From contig JACKJE010000001.1 of the NCBI GenBank assembly GCA_020638135.1, forward strand, positions 165,923-229,922: DNA of 64,000 nt. Reading direction: 5' to 3'. Every line of letters begins with the position of its first letter. Position 1 is the stretch's first letter. Source of the DNA: Methylobacteriaceae bacterium. GTDB lineage: Bacteria > Pseudomonadota > Alphaproteobacteria > Rhizobiales > Beijerinckiaceae. The position numbers and the translations under genes were made by a program. Of this stretch, positions 42,866 to 51,343 are shown one piece after another. Below the pieces are notes generated by a model. The model had not been told where the DNA came from, searched no databases, and saw nothing but the letters and a program-made list of their open reading frames with translations.

Positions 42866-43258
42866 ATGAGCACAGTCAAACTTCTCGAAGACCACGAACT
42901 CCCCGCAGCGTCGGCCGAAGTCTTCGCCGACATCCGCGCCACGCGCAAAACCGATTTCGTCAACAATTTCTGGCGCACGCTCGCGCACGATCCCGTGTTG
43001 CTGAAGCGCACATGGGAGAGCGCGAAACAGGTCATGGCGCCCGGCGCGCTCGATCCGCTGACCAAGGAGATGATCTACATCGCCGTCTCGGTCGCCCAGT
43101 CTTGCGAATATTGCATCCGCTCCCACACCGCCGCCGCCCGCGCGAAGGGGATGACGGATCAGCAGTTCATGGAGCTGATCGGCGTGGTCGGCATGGCGGC
43201 CGAGACGAACCGCCTCGCGCTGGCCATGCAGACGCCGGTCGACGAGGCGTTCAGATAA
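42866..43258 (+). CDS. AhpD-like / carboxymuconolactone decarboxylase family protein
   Basis: A 130-residue all-helical protein with the AhpD redox motif SCEYCIRSH (Cys about 80 and 83, His about 87), so a thiol-disulfide or peroxidase-linked role is more likely than lactone decarboxylation. The ATG at 42866 follows GGAGAGGG; the in-frame upstream extension runs through the inverted repeat and is not used. DFVNNFWRTLAHDP and DPLTKEMIYIAVSVA are typical of the family. It is followed after 5 bp by a long palindromic element. The genuine physiological partner is unknown, as no ahpC lies nearby. Confidence 0.9.
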   Translation: MSTVKLLEDHELPAASAEVFADIRATRKTDFVNNFWRTLAHDPVLLKRTWESAKQVMAPGALDPLTKEMIYIAVSVAQSCEYCIRSHTAAARAKGMTDQQFMELIGVVGMAAETNRLALAMQTPVDEAFR

Positions 43259-43263
43259 CGCAA

Positions 43264-43366
43264 CCCTCATGCTGAGGAGCGCCGCGTAGCGGCGCGTCTC
43301 GAAGCATTTTCCAGTGACGCCCTCGCGCTTCGAGACGCGAGCTTTGCTCGCTCCTCAGCATGAGGG
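43264..43366. repeat. palindromic element, copy 1 of 3
   Basis: 103 bp. An outer stem of 17 bp (43264-43280 with 43350-43366, core CTCATGCTGAGGAGC) encloses two small side hairpins (GCCGC GTA GCGGC and GAGC TTT GCTC) and an inner 12-bp stem (GCGTCTCGAAGC / GCTTCGAGACGC) around a 21-nt loop. The pairing is perfect in both stems. Similar elements lie at 58819 and 63561. Confidence 0.85.
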
Positions 43367-43377
43367 CTCTTTGATGC

Positions 43378-44054
43378 TCAATCCCGACGCGACGGCACTG
43401 CCACCCGGGGCGGATTGCCCAGCCGCTTGTCCAGATACGCGCCCACTTCCTCGATCAGCGGCTCGACGCGATTCTCGAAGAAGTGGTTTGCGCCCTCGAT
43501 CACCGCGTGCTCGATCATGATGCCCTTCTGCGTCTTCAGCTTCTCGATCAGCGGCGTCACTTCCTTGATCGGCGCGACGCGATCCTGGTCGCCGTGCACG
43601 AACAGGCCTGAGGACGGGCAGGGCGCCAGGAACGAATAAGTCGAACCGGTTGGCCGGCGGGGCGATCGAGATGAAGCCCTCGATCTCGGGCCGGCGCATC
43701 AGGAGCTGCATGCCGATCCACGAGCCGAAGGACACGCCGGCGATCCAGCAGGCGCGCGCCTCCGGATTGATCGACTGCGCCCAGTCGAGCGCGGCGGCGG
43801 CGTCGGAGAGCTCGCCCTGGCCGTGGTCGAAGCGCGCCCTGCGAGCGCCCGACGCCGCGGAAGTTGAAGCGCAGCACCGAAAAACCGCGCTCCGCGAAGG
43901 CGTAGTAGAGGTTGTAGACGATCTGGTTGTTCATCGTGCCCCCGAACTGCGGATGCGGGTGCAGGATGATGGCGATCGGCGCGCCGCGTGTCTTGGAGGG
44001 ATGGAACCGCCCCTCCAGACGGCCGGCAGGGCCGGTGAAAATGACTTCGGGCAT
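43378..44054 (-). pseudogene. alpha/beta hydrolase, interrupted by two 1-base insertions
   Basis: A serine-hydrolase-fold protein of about 225 residues readable across three frames. The first (ATG at 44054, MPEVIFTGPAGRLEGRF) has LHPHPQFGGTMNN and FNFRGVGRSQG. After an extra base near 43833-43838, the second gives GVSFGSWIGMQLLMRRPEIEG with the nucleophile-elbow region GVSFGS. After an extra A near 43638, the third gives FLAPCPSSGLFVHGDQDRVAP and ends with IEGANHFFENRV, which holds the catalytic His. All expected blocks exist in order, so the breaks are likely assembly indels. This is the common Rhizobiales hydrolase of unknown substrate. It faces the AhpD-like gene. Confidence 0.8.
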
Positions 44055-44241
44055 GGGAAACTCCGGTGCGGCGGGCTGTCTAGCACGGGGGCGGGGGCAA
44101 AAAGCAAGGAAAAACGGCTTTGCCCCAGGCAGCGGCCTCCCGTCTCGACTCGGGCGCGCCAACCCGTGTAACTCTGCGCAGCGCTGGCTTGGCCGAGGGG
44201 CTGGAGCCTTGGCGACACTGAATGGGCGCAGGGGCGAATTC

Positions 44242-45045
44242 ATGAACGACAAGGCGCAGGGGCGCTCGATCAAGGTCCGCGCGCTCGCGGTGGGCGACCG
44301 CATCGACACGCTCGGCCTCGAGCGGCCGGACACATTTTCGATTGCGCCGCTCGCCTTCCGGGTCGGCGCGAACGGCCGCGTCGCGCTCTATCGCTTCGGC
44401 GTCGTCGTTTTGGCGGGGCTGACGGCGCAGGAGGAGGAGGAAATCCTCGCCAGCCTCAAGAGCCGCGTCTCGCATCAGAGCGATACGACGACCGACGAGG
44501 ATGCGATCACGGTGAATGTCGGCGGCGGCGATGACAAGGTCTCCCAGGGAGTCGTCAACGTCCAGAAGTTCGGCGACGAGCGCTTCATCGTTGTCGCCGA
44601 CACGCTCGCCAAATCGGTCGGCCTCGCGCGCAACGAGCGCAGCGTCAACGCGGTCTTCGAGAAGGTCGAGCCCTTCGCCGCCGACATGGCCTCGGCCGGC
44701 CGCTCGCCGAGCGACCGCAAGGCGGTCCTCAAGCTGGTCGGCGAGGCGATCCTGCTGCAGCATCGCCTGACCGCGCGCATCGCCGGCTACGAGAAGCCGA
44801 AGATCGTGTGGGACAGGCCGGAACTGGAACGGCTCTACGACCGCCTCACCGAGGAATACGAGATCGAGGATCGCACCGAGACGCTCGAAGGCAAGCTCGA
44901 AGTCGTCGTCGAAAACGCGCGCATGCTGGCCGAAGTGCTCGACGCCGGCCGCGCCGGCCGGATCGAACTGTGGATCACCATCCTCATCGCGCTCGAAGTC
45001 GTGCTGAGCCTGTGGGGCATAGCCGCGTCGTTCTTCGACAATTAG
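44242..45045 (+). CDS. RMD1/DUF155 family protein
   Basis: A 267-residue protein of the RMD1/YagE (DUF155) family. Features visible from the ATG at 44242 (MNDKAQGRSIKVRAL): FGVVVLAGLTAQEEEEIL, then QKFGDERFIVVADTLAKSVGLARNE, a helical region RLYDRLTEEYEIEDR, and a C-terminal membrane segment ELWITILIALEVVLSLWGIAASFF, the usual tail anchor. Yeast Rmd1/Rmd8 relatives act in meiotic division and mitochondria; bacterial roles are not established. It is divergent from the alpha/beta hydrolase (188 bp) and followed by a 579-bp region containing an inverted repeat. Confidence 0.88.
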   Translation: MNDKAQGRSIKVRALAVGDRIDTLGLERPDTFSIAPLAFRVGANGRVALYRFGVVVLAGLTAQEEEEILASLKSRVSHQSDTTTDEDAITVNVGGGDDKVSQGVVNVQKFGDERFIVVADTLAKSVGLARNERSVNAVFEKVEPFAADMASAGRSPSDRKAVLKLVGEAILLQHRLTARIAGYEKPKIVWDRPELERLYDRLTEEYEIEDRTETLEGKLEVVVENARMLAEVLDAGRAGRIELWITILIALEVVLSLWGIAASFFDN

Positions 45046-45624
45046 CGTCATTTTTCGCGGGCGTTTCGGGGCCGGGCGCACATCCGCGTTCCCGCGCCTC
45101 CCGGCCGGGTCGGCAGATATTCGAGGGCCGGGACTGATGTCGCCGGGATCTCTAGTTTTTATGTGCCGGCGACATCAGTCCCGACGCGGCGTCTTCTACG
45201 CCTTGCCCCGCTCTGGGTCCTGACTGCCGTCTTGGGCGCGCAAGCCTTGGCGGCAAGCCGCTTATTAACCGTCAGCCTGGCCTGCGATCAGATCGCCCCC
45301 GGTCGTGCTGCCGGGCCGGGCCGGGCGAGCCGCCTTGAGCGTCCCGCCTCGCAAAGGCGCACCCGGGTGCGCGGATCGGTGTTTCCGCACAGCGCGAGCG
45401 CCGCTCCCCGTCCACACATCAAGACCGCTCCGGATGCATCCTCGGCGGACGGGAATGGACCAATGAAGCACAGAATAGGAAAATAATCAAGAGAGATTCT
45501 CCTTCTCCCGCTTTGCGGGTGAAGGGGGCGGCCAATCGTGCTAGTATTGGTCGGTGGCGGCGCAAAATATCGGGTGCCGGCGTTCGCGCCGCGGAGGGGG
45601 CGCCCGTCCCTCCCCGCCACCCCG
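45046..45624. other. 579-bp intergenic region with inverted repeat and doubtful small ORF
   Basis: Lies between convergent genes. It holds the inverted repeat 45130-45182 and, at about 45497-45521, a CTTCTCCCGC/GCGGGTGAAG hairpin of a kind also glimpsed after tyrS. A GTG-started frame 45163-45486 encodes 107 residues whose N-terminus (RRLLRLAPLWVLTAVLGAQA) resembles a signal peptide, but it starts inside the repeat, lacks a ribosome site, and the rest is low-complexity. I do not call it as a gene. Confidence 0.35.
45130..45182. repeat. perfect 17-bp inverted repeat in the region after the DUF155 gene
   Basis: Arms 45130-45146 and 45166-45182 are exact complements (core ACTGATGTCGCCGG), separated by 19 nt containing TAGTTTTT. 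It begins 84 bp after the DUF155 stop. It could be a terminator, though no T-run follows on either strand, or a mobile-element remnant. A single copy was noticed. Confidence 0.75.
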
Positions 45625-47553
45625 CTACCCCCACTTCACCTCGTGACGCATCACGAACGGATCGAGCGCGCCGTGCACTTGGCGCTCGATCGCCGCGCGC
45701 TCGGCCTCCGGTACGCCGGAGAGCGTCACGGTCGCCACGCTGCCATGTGTGCCATGCGCGCCGACCGCGACCTCGTAGCTCACGCCCTTCTCCTTCAGCG
45801 GCGCCAGGATCTGTTCGAACACGCGTTGCGCGGCGTCCCAGCGCAAGCTCGGTTTGAACACCTTGCCGACGCCGGTGAGCGGCATGGTCTCGAGCGCTAT
45901 GATGGCGACCGGCACGGCGGCGCGCTCCGGCGTCCGGTCGCGCACCCAGTCCTCCAGCTCGCCCGGCTGCACCGACATGCCGGGATTGAGCTGGACATAG
46001 GCGAGCGGCAGTTCGCCGGCATAGGCGTCGGGCTGGCCGATCACGGCCGCGATCGCGACCGAGGGATGGGCGAACAGCACGTCCTCGATCGGCGCCGGAT
46101 CGATATTGTGGCCGCCGCGAATGACGAGGTCCTTGGCGCGGCCCGTGATCCAGAGATAGCCCTCGTCGTCGAGGCGGCCGAGGTCGCCGGAATTGACCCA
46201 GCCGGGCTCGACGAAGGCGCCCTTGTTGTGTTCGTCCATCATATAGCCGGAGAAAACGCCCGGGCCCGCCATGGCGACGACGCCGATCTCGTTGGCGGCG
46301 CAATCGCCGGCGTAATTGCCGTCGGCGTCGACCTTGACGATCCGCACCCGGGAATAGGGGACGGGATGGCCGACCGAGCCGAGGCGCACGGGCCGGTCGA
46401 CATGGGAGATCGTGTGCACGCTCGAGGTCTCGGTCATGCCGTAGACTTCGAGAACGGGCACACTGTGGCGCGCGGTCAGCGCATTGCAGACGGCGACCGG
46501 AATCGCGGACCCGCCGCCCGACGCGATCTTGAGGCTCGACAGGTCGAAGCCGTCCGTCGGCACAGCGAGCGTCGCGGCGAGCACGGTCGGCACGGAGCCG
46601 AGCACGCTCGGGCGATAGCGCTGCACCAGCGGCCAGATGTTGCGCACCGAGTTCGGATTGCGCCAGCCGGCGGGCGACAGGATGACGAGACAGCCGCCGC
46701 CGGCCAGCGTCGACAGCGTCTGCGTCAGCGAGCCGCCGACGTGGAACAGCGGCATGCCGAACAGGATGTTCGCGCCAGGCGCGCTCTTCAGCATCAGATT
46801 GCAGGCCCAGGCCTGATAGACCTGATTGCCGTGGGTGTGTCGCACCAGTTTCGGCGTGCCTGTCGTGCCGCCCGTGTGGAAATAGGCGGCGGTGTCCTCG
46901 GCCTTGATGGTGCGGCCGCTCAGCAGGCGATCGTGCGGCTGCTTGGCCACCAGCGCGTCGAACGAATAGATCCCGTTCGCCTCGTCGGCGGGGCCTGCGA
47001 CGACGACGATGGCCTTCAGGTTCTTCAACCCGCCGCGGATCTTCATCACCTTTTCCCAGATGTCGGTTCCGGGCATGGGGCCGAGCGCGACGAGCACTTT
47101 GGTGTTGGCCGCTTCGAGAATTTCGGCGATCTGGTGCGGTTCGAGCAGCGGATTGACGGGATTGGCGATGCCCGCCGCCTCCGCGCCGAACAGCGTGAAA
47201 AAGGCCTGCGGCAGCAGCGGCAGCATGAAGCTGACGACATCGTCGGGCCCGACGCCCAGTTCATGCAGGGCGTTGGCCGTCTGCGTCACGCGCGCGATGA
47301 ATTGCGCGTGGGTGATGACCACCGGCTCGTCCTCGGCGCTGGCGTTCGGCAGGAACTTGATCGCCGGCGCATTGGGATCGACCGAGGCGCCGAGCTTGAT
47401 CGCATCGAACGTGCTCGCCGCGGCGATGCGCTCGGAATAGGGGATCTTCTCGAACGCCTCGATGTCGGCCGCGCTCGCGAGCCGTGGATGCTCGGCGCCG
47501 ATCGAACGGTCGATCGGGATCGCGCGGCCTGCCGCGCCTGCACCGTCGGTCAT
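45625..47553 (-). CDS. acyl-CoA synthetase (AMP-forming), long form
   Basis: A 642-residue AMP-forming ligase starting at the ATG at 47553 (MTDGAGAAGRAIPID); the frame continues to 47877 without coding character. Motifs: HTGGTTGTPKLVRHTHGN (phosphate loop), EVYGMTETSSVH, VNSGDLGRLDDEGYLWITG, RAKDLVIRGGHNIDPAPIED, and the lysine region PLTGVGKVFKPSLR. It is longer than the ligase at 40029, with an extended N-terminus and C-terminal tail (GVPEAERAAIERQVHG), and resembles the FadD-like acyl-CoA synthetases of Rhizobiales. The substrate is unknown. It is divergent from no annotated partner and 124 bp from the Eis-like gene. Confidence 0.92.
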   Translation of the reverse strand: MTDGAGAAGRAIPIDRSIGAEHPRLASAADIEAFEKIPYSERIAAASTFDAIKLGASVDPNAPAIKFLPNASAEDEPVVITHAQFIARVTQTANALHELGVGPDDVVSFMLPLLPQAFFTLFGAEAAGIANPVNPLLEPHQIAEILEAANTKVLVALGPMPGTDIWEKVMKIRGGLKNLKAIVVVAGPADEANGIYSFDALVAKQPHDRLLSGRTIKAEDTAAYFHTGGTTGTPKLVRHTHGNQVYQAWACNLMLKSAPGANILFGMPLFHVGGSLTQTLSTLAGGGCLVILSPAGWRNPNSVRNIWPLVQRYRPSVLGSVPTVLAATLAVPTDGFDLSSLKIASGGGSAIPVAVCNALTARHSVPVLEVYGMTETSSVHTISHVDRPVRLGSVGHPVPYSRVRIVKVDADGNYAGDCAANEIGVVAMAGPGVFSGYMMDEHNKGAFVEPGWVNSGDLGRLDDEGYLWITGRAKDLVIRGGHNIDPAPIEDVLFAHPSVAIAAVIGQPDAYAGELPLAYVQLNPGMSVQPGELEDWVRDRTPERAAVPVAIIALETMPLTGVGKVFKPSLRWDAAQRVFEQILAPLKEKGVSYEVAVGAHGTHGSVATVTLSGVPEAERAAIERQVHGALDPFVMRHEVKWG

Positions 47554-47677
47554 CAATTCCTCCCTTGCGCCGGCGGCGTCTGCGCGCTGTCCGGTCGTTT
47601 GACAGGGAGAAACTAGTGCAGGTTTGCGCGCGAGGCGAGAGGCAGGCCGTGGACGAGCCGAACGTCGCGGCGGAAGG

Positions 47678-48892
47678 TCAGAAAATCTCCGGAACCCAGG
47701 GCGCGCCGCGCCGCTCGAACACGCGGTCGGCGCGCGTGACAGCCTCCTCGCTCGCGGCTTTCGCCCGGCAGGACGCGACGATCTGCGCCCACGAGAAGCC
47801 GCCGAGATAGGCGGACGCCAGCGCCGAGACGTCGCAGGAAAGGTCAGCCGCGCGATCGGTGCGCGTGGCGCCGTCATCGCGCACCAGCCAGCGGCCGGCG
47901 TTCCAGGGGCAGAAGGCGTCGGCGATCTCGATCACGATCTCGCCCGGCCCATATTTTCGCGCGCGCAACGCTGCCTCGACATCGACGATCCGCGCGAAAC
48001 ACCCGTCGCGCAGTTGCGTGCGCATCCGGCGCGGCTCGGCGGCCAGCAGGACGAGCGGATGATCGACGGGCAAAAAACCGGCCTTGATCGTCGCGCACCA
48101 GTCGAGATCGAGCAGATAGCGCCAGATCGCGCGCATGGCTTCCGGCGTCGTCGCCATCGCCTCGGCGACGCGCACCACGCCAGCGGGAATGCCGCCGCGC
48201 TCCCATTTGGCGTCGAAGCGATAGAGCGCATAGGCGGCGGGCGCGCCGTCGATATCGAGCAGCGCGCAGACGAGTTCGCCGCCGCCCGCGCGCATCCAGG
48301 AGAGGTCGACGAGGTTGCGACGCATCAGCCATTCGTCGGAACGCGCGAACATGCCGGGCCGCGTCGCCGCAACCTGCGCGAAAATGGCGCGCACGGGATT
48401 GAGCGCTTCGGCGAGCGCAACGAGGCGCACCCGCCCGACAGTCGCCGCCCCGGTGAAGAACTCGGCGCGCTCGCGCGAAATCTCGACATCGGCGGACAGG
48501 CCCGTCAGCCCGTAGCCGAAGCGTCCGTAGATGCGCTCCTCCGACGCCCAGAGATAGGCGACGGCCTCGCCTCGCGCGCGAGAATCGTCGAGCTGGCGAC
48601 GCATCATCGCGGTCAGCACGCCGCGCCGGCGATGCGTCGGCTGCACGCCGACCATGGTGACGCCGGCCGCTTTCACGCGGCCGCCGGGCGTCGTCAGCTC
48701 GATCGGAAAGGCGCAGCATCCGCCGGCGAGCGCGCCGTCTACATGTGCGACCAGCGCCCGTTCCGGGCCGACAAGCACGGCGAAATTGCCGACCGCCTCG
48801 TCTGTCGGCGGCAGGCCGAAATAATGCCAGATCGACGCCATGGAGGCGCGCAGGTCGGCGGCGTCGGCGCAGGCGCGGATTTCGATCGGCAT
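47678..48892 (-). CDS. Eis-like GNAT family N-acetyltransferase
   Basis: Acetyl-CoA-dependent acyltransferase with the tripartite Eis layout: N-terminal GNAT (about 1-150), second GNAT-like domain (about 150-290), and C-terminal sterol-carrier-like domain (about 300-404). The acetyl-CoA loop VQPTHRRRGVLTAMM has the Q/RxxGxG-like pattern, and ASEERIYGRFGYG is the family hallmark after it. The C-terminal block has DAFCPWNAGRWLV and VSALASAYLGGFSW, and the protein ends FERRGAPWVPEIF with the terminal Phe whose carboxylate serves as general base in Eis. The ATG at 48892 gives 404 residues. Mycobacterial Eis acetylates aminoglycosides; the substrate here is unknown. Confidence 0.92.
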   Translation of the reverse strand: MPIEIRACADAADLRASMASIWHYFGLPPTDEAVGNFAVLVGPERALVAHVDGALAGGCCAFPIELTTPGGRVKAAGVTMVGVQPTHRRRGVLTAMMRRQLDDSRARGEAVAYLWASEERIYGRFGYGLTGLSADVEISRERAEFFTGAATVGRVRLVALAEALNPVRAIFAQVAATRPGMFARSDEWLMRRNLVDLSWMRAGGGELVCALLDIDGAPAAYALYRFDAKWERGGIPAGVVRVAEAMATTPEAMRAIWRYLLDLDWCATIKAGFLPVDHPLVLLAAEPRRMRTQLRDGCFARIVDVEAALRARKYGPGEIVIEIADAFCPWNAGRWLVRDDGATRTDRAADLSCDVSALASAYLGGFSWAQIVASCRAKAASEEAVTRADRVFERRGAPWVPEIF

Positions 48893-49006
48893 GGCCCCTC
48901 CCGGCCCGTGAAATTGGCCCGCGCAACGCACGCGGACGCGCCGTCCCCTCTAGGCAGAATCGCATCGCCGTTTCATGCTGACGGCAGAAGCGACGGGGGG
49001 TCGATC

Positions 49007-49912
49007 ATGGCGGCATATTGGTACGTCGGGCCGGACAATACGAGCAAGGGGCCGGTCGAGCTGGAAGAAATCGCGCGTCTGGCGCGGTCGGGCGAGGTGA
49101 CGCCGGCCACGCTCGTCTGGTCCGAAGGCATGGCCGAATGGGCGCCGGCCGGAAAGGTCGACGCGATCACGGCGCTGCTCGGCGCCGCGCCGCCGCCGCC
49201 ATCCGCGCCGCCGCCCGGCGCCCGCCGCCTGCCCGGCGCCGTGCCGTCTCACAGGACCGCGTCGGTCGGCGACGTGCCGCCGGGGCGTCTCGTCTCCATG
49301 GTCGAGACATTTCCCCTGTTCGGCCGGGCCTTGCTCCACGCGATCGGCAACGCCTTCGTGATTCCCGCGCCCTGGACCGGGACGATCTTCTGGAAATATC
49401 TCGGCGAGACAACGCGCCTGCCGGGGGGAACCCCCTTCGTCTTCGAGGGCCAGTGGCGCGACATCTGGTGGGTCTTCGTGCTGCAGGCGCTTCTGACCTA
49501 TTCCAATTCCGTGACGGGCGACCGGGGCTTCCTGGCGATCCTCGGCGGGCTGGTGCTGCCCTGGCTGGTCCTGCGCTGGTTCTGCGAAAAGCTGCGGATC
49601 GGGCCGGGCGGGCCGTTTCTGGCCTTCAAGGGCGAGTTTCTGCCCTATCTCGGCTGGATGGCGCTCGGCTTCGTGTCGATCTTCACGATCGTCGGCTGGG
49701 CCTGGGTTGCGCAATATTATCTCGACTGGGTCTGCCGCAACGTGGCTGGCCCCGTGCGCTTTTCCTTCAAGGGCAGCGGGATCGAAATCCTCTGGCGCTG
49801 TCTGGCGGCCTTTTTCGCCTCCTGCCTGCTCATCCCCATTCCGTGGATGATTTCGTGGCTGACCCAATGGTTCGTCTCGCAGATCGAGGCGACGACGGAA
49901 CCTGCGGCTTGA
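49007..49912 (+). CDS. GYF_2-domain membrane protein
   Basis: A 301-residue protein beginning with a GYF_2-type domain (about 4-50: YWYVGPDNTSKGPVELEEI, VWSEGMAEWAPAGKV), a Pro-rich linker (about 58-75), and a C-terminal membrane domain with about four hydrophobic segments (IWWVFVLQALLTYSNS, FLAILGGLVLPWLVLRWF, LGWMALGFVSIFTIVGWAW, CLAAFFASCLLIPIPWMISW). The C-terminal part resembles DUF898/YjgN-like proteins. GYF domains usually bind proline-rich peptides; no partner is evident. The upstream neighbour diverges (114 bp); homoserine dehydrogenase follows 89 bp downstream. Confidence 0.78.
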   Translation: MAAYWYVGPDNTSKGPVELEEIARLARSGEVTPATLVWSEGMAEWAPAGKVDAITALLGAAPPPPSAPPPGARRLPGAVPSHRTASVGDVPPGRLVSMVETFPLFGRALLHAIGNAFVIPAPWTGTIFWKYLGETTRLPGGTPFVFEGQWRDIWWVFVLQALLTYSNSVTGDRGFLAILGGLVLPWLVLRWFCEKLRIGPGGPFLAFKGEFLPYLGWMALGFVSIFTIVGWAWVAQYYLDWVCRNVAGPVRFSFKGSGIEILWRCLAAFFASCLLIPIPWMISWLTQWFVSQIEATTEPAA

Positions 49913-50001
49913 TCGCCTGCGACCCCGCGTTTCCTTGATCGCCCCAGCCAAATCGGGCACAAGGCGGCGCCGCTGATTTCGGGCGGGCAGGGACGGGACT
50001 C

Positions 50002-51303
50002 ATGGCGGAAATTCTGCGGATAGGCATTGCCGGCGTCGGCACGGTCGGCGCCTCGGTCGTGCGTCTGCTGGCCCAGCAGGACGAGGCGCTGCAGGCCCGC
50101 ACCGGCCGCAAGGCCGTCGTGTCGGCCATGTCCGCCCGCGACAAGGCCAAGGACCGCGGCTTCGACGCCTCGTCCATCAGGTTTTTCGACGATCCGGTCG
50201 CGCTCGCGGCCTCCGAGGACATCGACCTGTTCGTCGAACTGATCGGCGGCGACGAGGGGCCCGCGCGCGCATCCGTCGAGGCGGCGCTGAAGCATGGCAA
50301 GTCCGTGGTGACGGCCAACAAGGCGCTGCTCGCCAGGCATGGCCTCGCGCTGGCGGCGCTGGCCGAAGAAAAGCGCGTCGCGCTCGCCTACGAGGCGTCG
50401 GTGGCCGGCGGCATTCCGATAGTGAAAACGCTGCGTGAAGGCCTCGCCGGCAATTCGATCGAACGCGTTTACGGCATCCTCAACGGGACCTGCAATTACA
50501 TCCTCTCGAAAATGGAGACGGAGGAGCTGCCCTTCGACGTCTGCCTGAAGGAGGCGCAGCGCCTGGGTTATGCGGAAGCCGATCCCACTTTCGACATCGG
50601 CGGTTTCGACACCGCCCACAAGCTCGCCATCCTCGCGAGCCTCGCCTTCGGTACGGAGATCGACGCCGACGCCATCTCGGTCGAGGGCATCGAACGCGTG
50701 ACGCTCGCCGACCTGAAGGCCGCCGACGAACTCGGCTATCGCATCAAACTGCTCGGCGTCGCCCAGCGCACGCCGCATGGCGTGGAGCAGCGCGTGCACC
50801 CGACCATGGTGCGCAAGACCACGTCCATCGCGCAGGTGATGGGCGTGACCAACGCGGTCACCATCGACGCCGACGCCGTGCATGAACTCACTCTCGTCGG
50901 CCCCGGCGCCGGCGGCAATGCGACCGCCTCGGCCGTGGTGGCCGACATCGCCGACATCGCGCGCGGCGTGCGCTCGCGCCCGCTCGGCCTGCCGCGCGCC
51001 GCGCTGTCCAAGGTCAAGCGCGTGGAAATGCAGCGCCACGAGGGCGGCTACTACATTCGCCTCGCCGTCTACGACAAGCCCGGCGCCTTCGCCGGCATCG
51101 CGACCCGCATGGCCGAGCGCGGCATATCGCTCGAAAGCATCGTGCAGCGCGGGCGCGGCGGCGACCAGGCCGGCGCCCCCGTGCCTGTCGTCCTCATCAC
51201 TTACGCCACGACCGAGAAACTCGTGCGCGAAGCTCTCGACGCCATCGTGGCGGACGGCTATGTCGCCGAACGCCCGCAATCCATCCGAATCGAGCGCGAA
51301 TGA
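50002..51303 (+). CDS. hom: homoserine dehydrogenase
   Basis: Reduces aspartate semialdehyde to homoserine, the branch to threonine, methionine and isoleucine. The 433-residue product has the NAD(P) loop GIAGVGTVGASVV, VVTANKALLARHG, YEASVAGGIPIVKTL, GILNGTCNYIL and GYAEADPTFDIGGFDTAHKL with catalytic Lys/Asp, and a C-terminal ACT domain (about 350-430, LAVYDKPGAFAGIATRMAE) for threonine feedback. It is the monofunctional type, not fused to aspartokinase. The ATG at 50002 follows GGGACGGGACTC. glpX lies 40 bp downstream; hom-glpX is a familiar alphaproteobacterial pair. Confidence 0.97.
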   Translation: MAEILRIGIAGVGTVGASVVRLLAQQDEALQARTGRKAVVSAMSARDKAKDRGFDASSIRFFDDPVALAASEDIDLFVELIGGDEGPARASVEAALKHGKSVVTANKALLARHGLALAALAEEKRVALAYEASVAGGIPIVKTLREGLAGNSIERVYGILNGTCNYILSKMETEELPFDVCLKEAQRLGYAEADPTFDIGGFDTAHKLAILASLAFGTEIDADAISVEGIERVTLADLKAADELGYRIKLLGVAQRTPHGVEQRVHPTMVRKTTSIAQVMGVTNAVTIDADAVHELTLVGPGAGGNATASAVVADIADIARGVRSRPLGLPRAALSKVKRVEMQRHEGGYYIRLAVYDKPGAFAGIATRMAERGISLESIVQRGRGGDQAGAPVPVVLITYATTEKLVREALDAIVADGYVAERPQSIRIERE

Positions 51304-51343
51304 AACAAATCGCGCGACGAATTTCAGTCCAGGAAAGAAGAAA

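Noticed and set aside
45538..47616. Long plus-strand open frame opposite the acyl-CoA synthetase at 45625
   Set aside because: The minus-strand protein carries all AMP-ligase motifs; the plus frame is its His/Arg-rich shadow.
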